In this document: in pieces, positions 26,266-26,453 of the stretch | How positions within the stretch are numbered: the first letter of the stretch is position 1 | Layout of the letters: each line of letters begins with the position of its first letter | From: Glaciimonas sp. | GTDB lineage: Bacteria; Pseudomonadota; Gammaproteobacteria; Burkholderiales; Burkholderiaceae | NCBI GenBank assembly: GCA_014377145.1 | Contig: JACMQE010000123.1 | Span: 1 to 26,453, forward strand | DNA: 26,453 nt | Direction: 5' to 3' | The notes under the pieces: generated by a model | The model's input: the letters and a program-made list of their open reading frames with translations, nothing else | Told to the model about the DNA's origin: nothing | Database searches by the model: none | Program-made: the position numbers and the translations under genes

Positions 26266-26453
26266 ATTGGCTTAGGTTGTCGTTATTTGGTTGAATTACT
26301 ATCCCTTGGATATTGGCGGGGGATGGCCCGGCTTGCATTCACAGATTAGTAATTCAACCAAATAACGACAACCTAAGCCAATTTAACGCCGCCCAAACAT
26401 CATCTGCTGAGCCAAAAAGTTTTTCGCTGGTTTAATCGCATCCACGAGCCCTA
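26195..26453. repeat. Long inverted repeat copying the 3' end of ubiH, running off the window
   Basis: Positions 26195-26301 pair with 26347-26453 as reverse complements over 107 nt with a single mismatch (G at 26239 against G at 26409). They enclose a 45-nt loop whose middle begins GCGGGGG and contains ATTCACA. The left arm holds the last 71 nt of ubiH plus 36 nt of downstream DNA; the right arm is the inverted copy and reaches the last base of the window, so it may continue. In the inverted copy the mismatch changes a Glu codon to Gln (LAEQQ-type region, AEQ to AQQ), so it is not an exact copy. Confidence 0.9.

Noticed and set aside
1..26453. Search by eye for tRNA, rRNA, CRISPR arrays, prophage genes or a defence system
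   Set aside because: No cloverleaf, regular spaced repeats or recognisable defence or phage proteins were seen.

Overview
The window looks like a stretch of a betaproteobacterial chromosome, most likely family Oxalobacteraceae (order Burkholderiales). The basis is protein style and gene order: corC-lnt-glyQ-glyS-gmhB-plsC, then divergent lptD-surA-pdxA-rsmA, then amgK-murU-pepP-ubiH. This is a familiar housekeeping neighbourhood of that group. The placement is inferred from remembered family features and was not tested by a search.

Region 1 (about 1-6500) is a gene graveyard. Read in all frames it holds the tail of a NarL-type response regulator, a broken receiver-only regulator, a broken PAS/HisKA_3 histidine kinase, an intact csbD stress gene with a palindromic operator candidate, a broken universal stress protein on the minus strand, a nearly full-length but broken type II NADH dehydrogenase, a glycine-zipper lipoprotein whose start codon seems lost, and abutting pieces of an IS1182-like and an IS256-like transposase. 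Together they look like a relict stress and redox module in which only csbD is clearly intact.

Region 2 (6690-13170) is intact housekeeping: corC and lnt (envelope; lipoprotein N-acylation), glyQ and glyS (the two subunits of glycyl-tRNA synthetase, overlapping by 4 nt) and gmhB (heptose for LPS). Region 3 (13332-15678) has intact plsC, followed by a decaying YgjP-type metallohydrolase and a frameshifted gloA. Region 4 (15759-21704, minus strand) is an outer-membrane biogenesis cluster, lptD-surA-pdxA-rsmA. Region 5 (21794-26265, plus strand) is amgK-murU (muropeptide sugar recycling), pepP and ubiH. amgK carries Asn where the catalytic Asp is expected.

The most unusual structure is a pair of fold-back repeats placed just after gene ends. 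One follows corC (26-nt perfect arms plus a third degenerate copy, 7583-7747). The other begins inside the ubiH 3' end and runs off the window edge (107-nt arms with one mismatch, 26195-26453). The arms are unrelated and are copies of local sequence, but the two loops share a similar core of about 30 nt in the same orientation. This could be an undescribed fold-back element or a recurrent template-switch hotspot; for the terminal copy an assembly artefact must be excluded.
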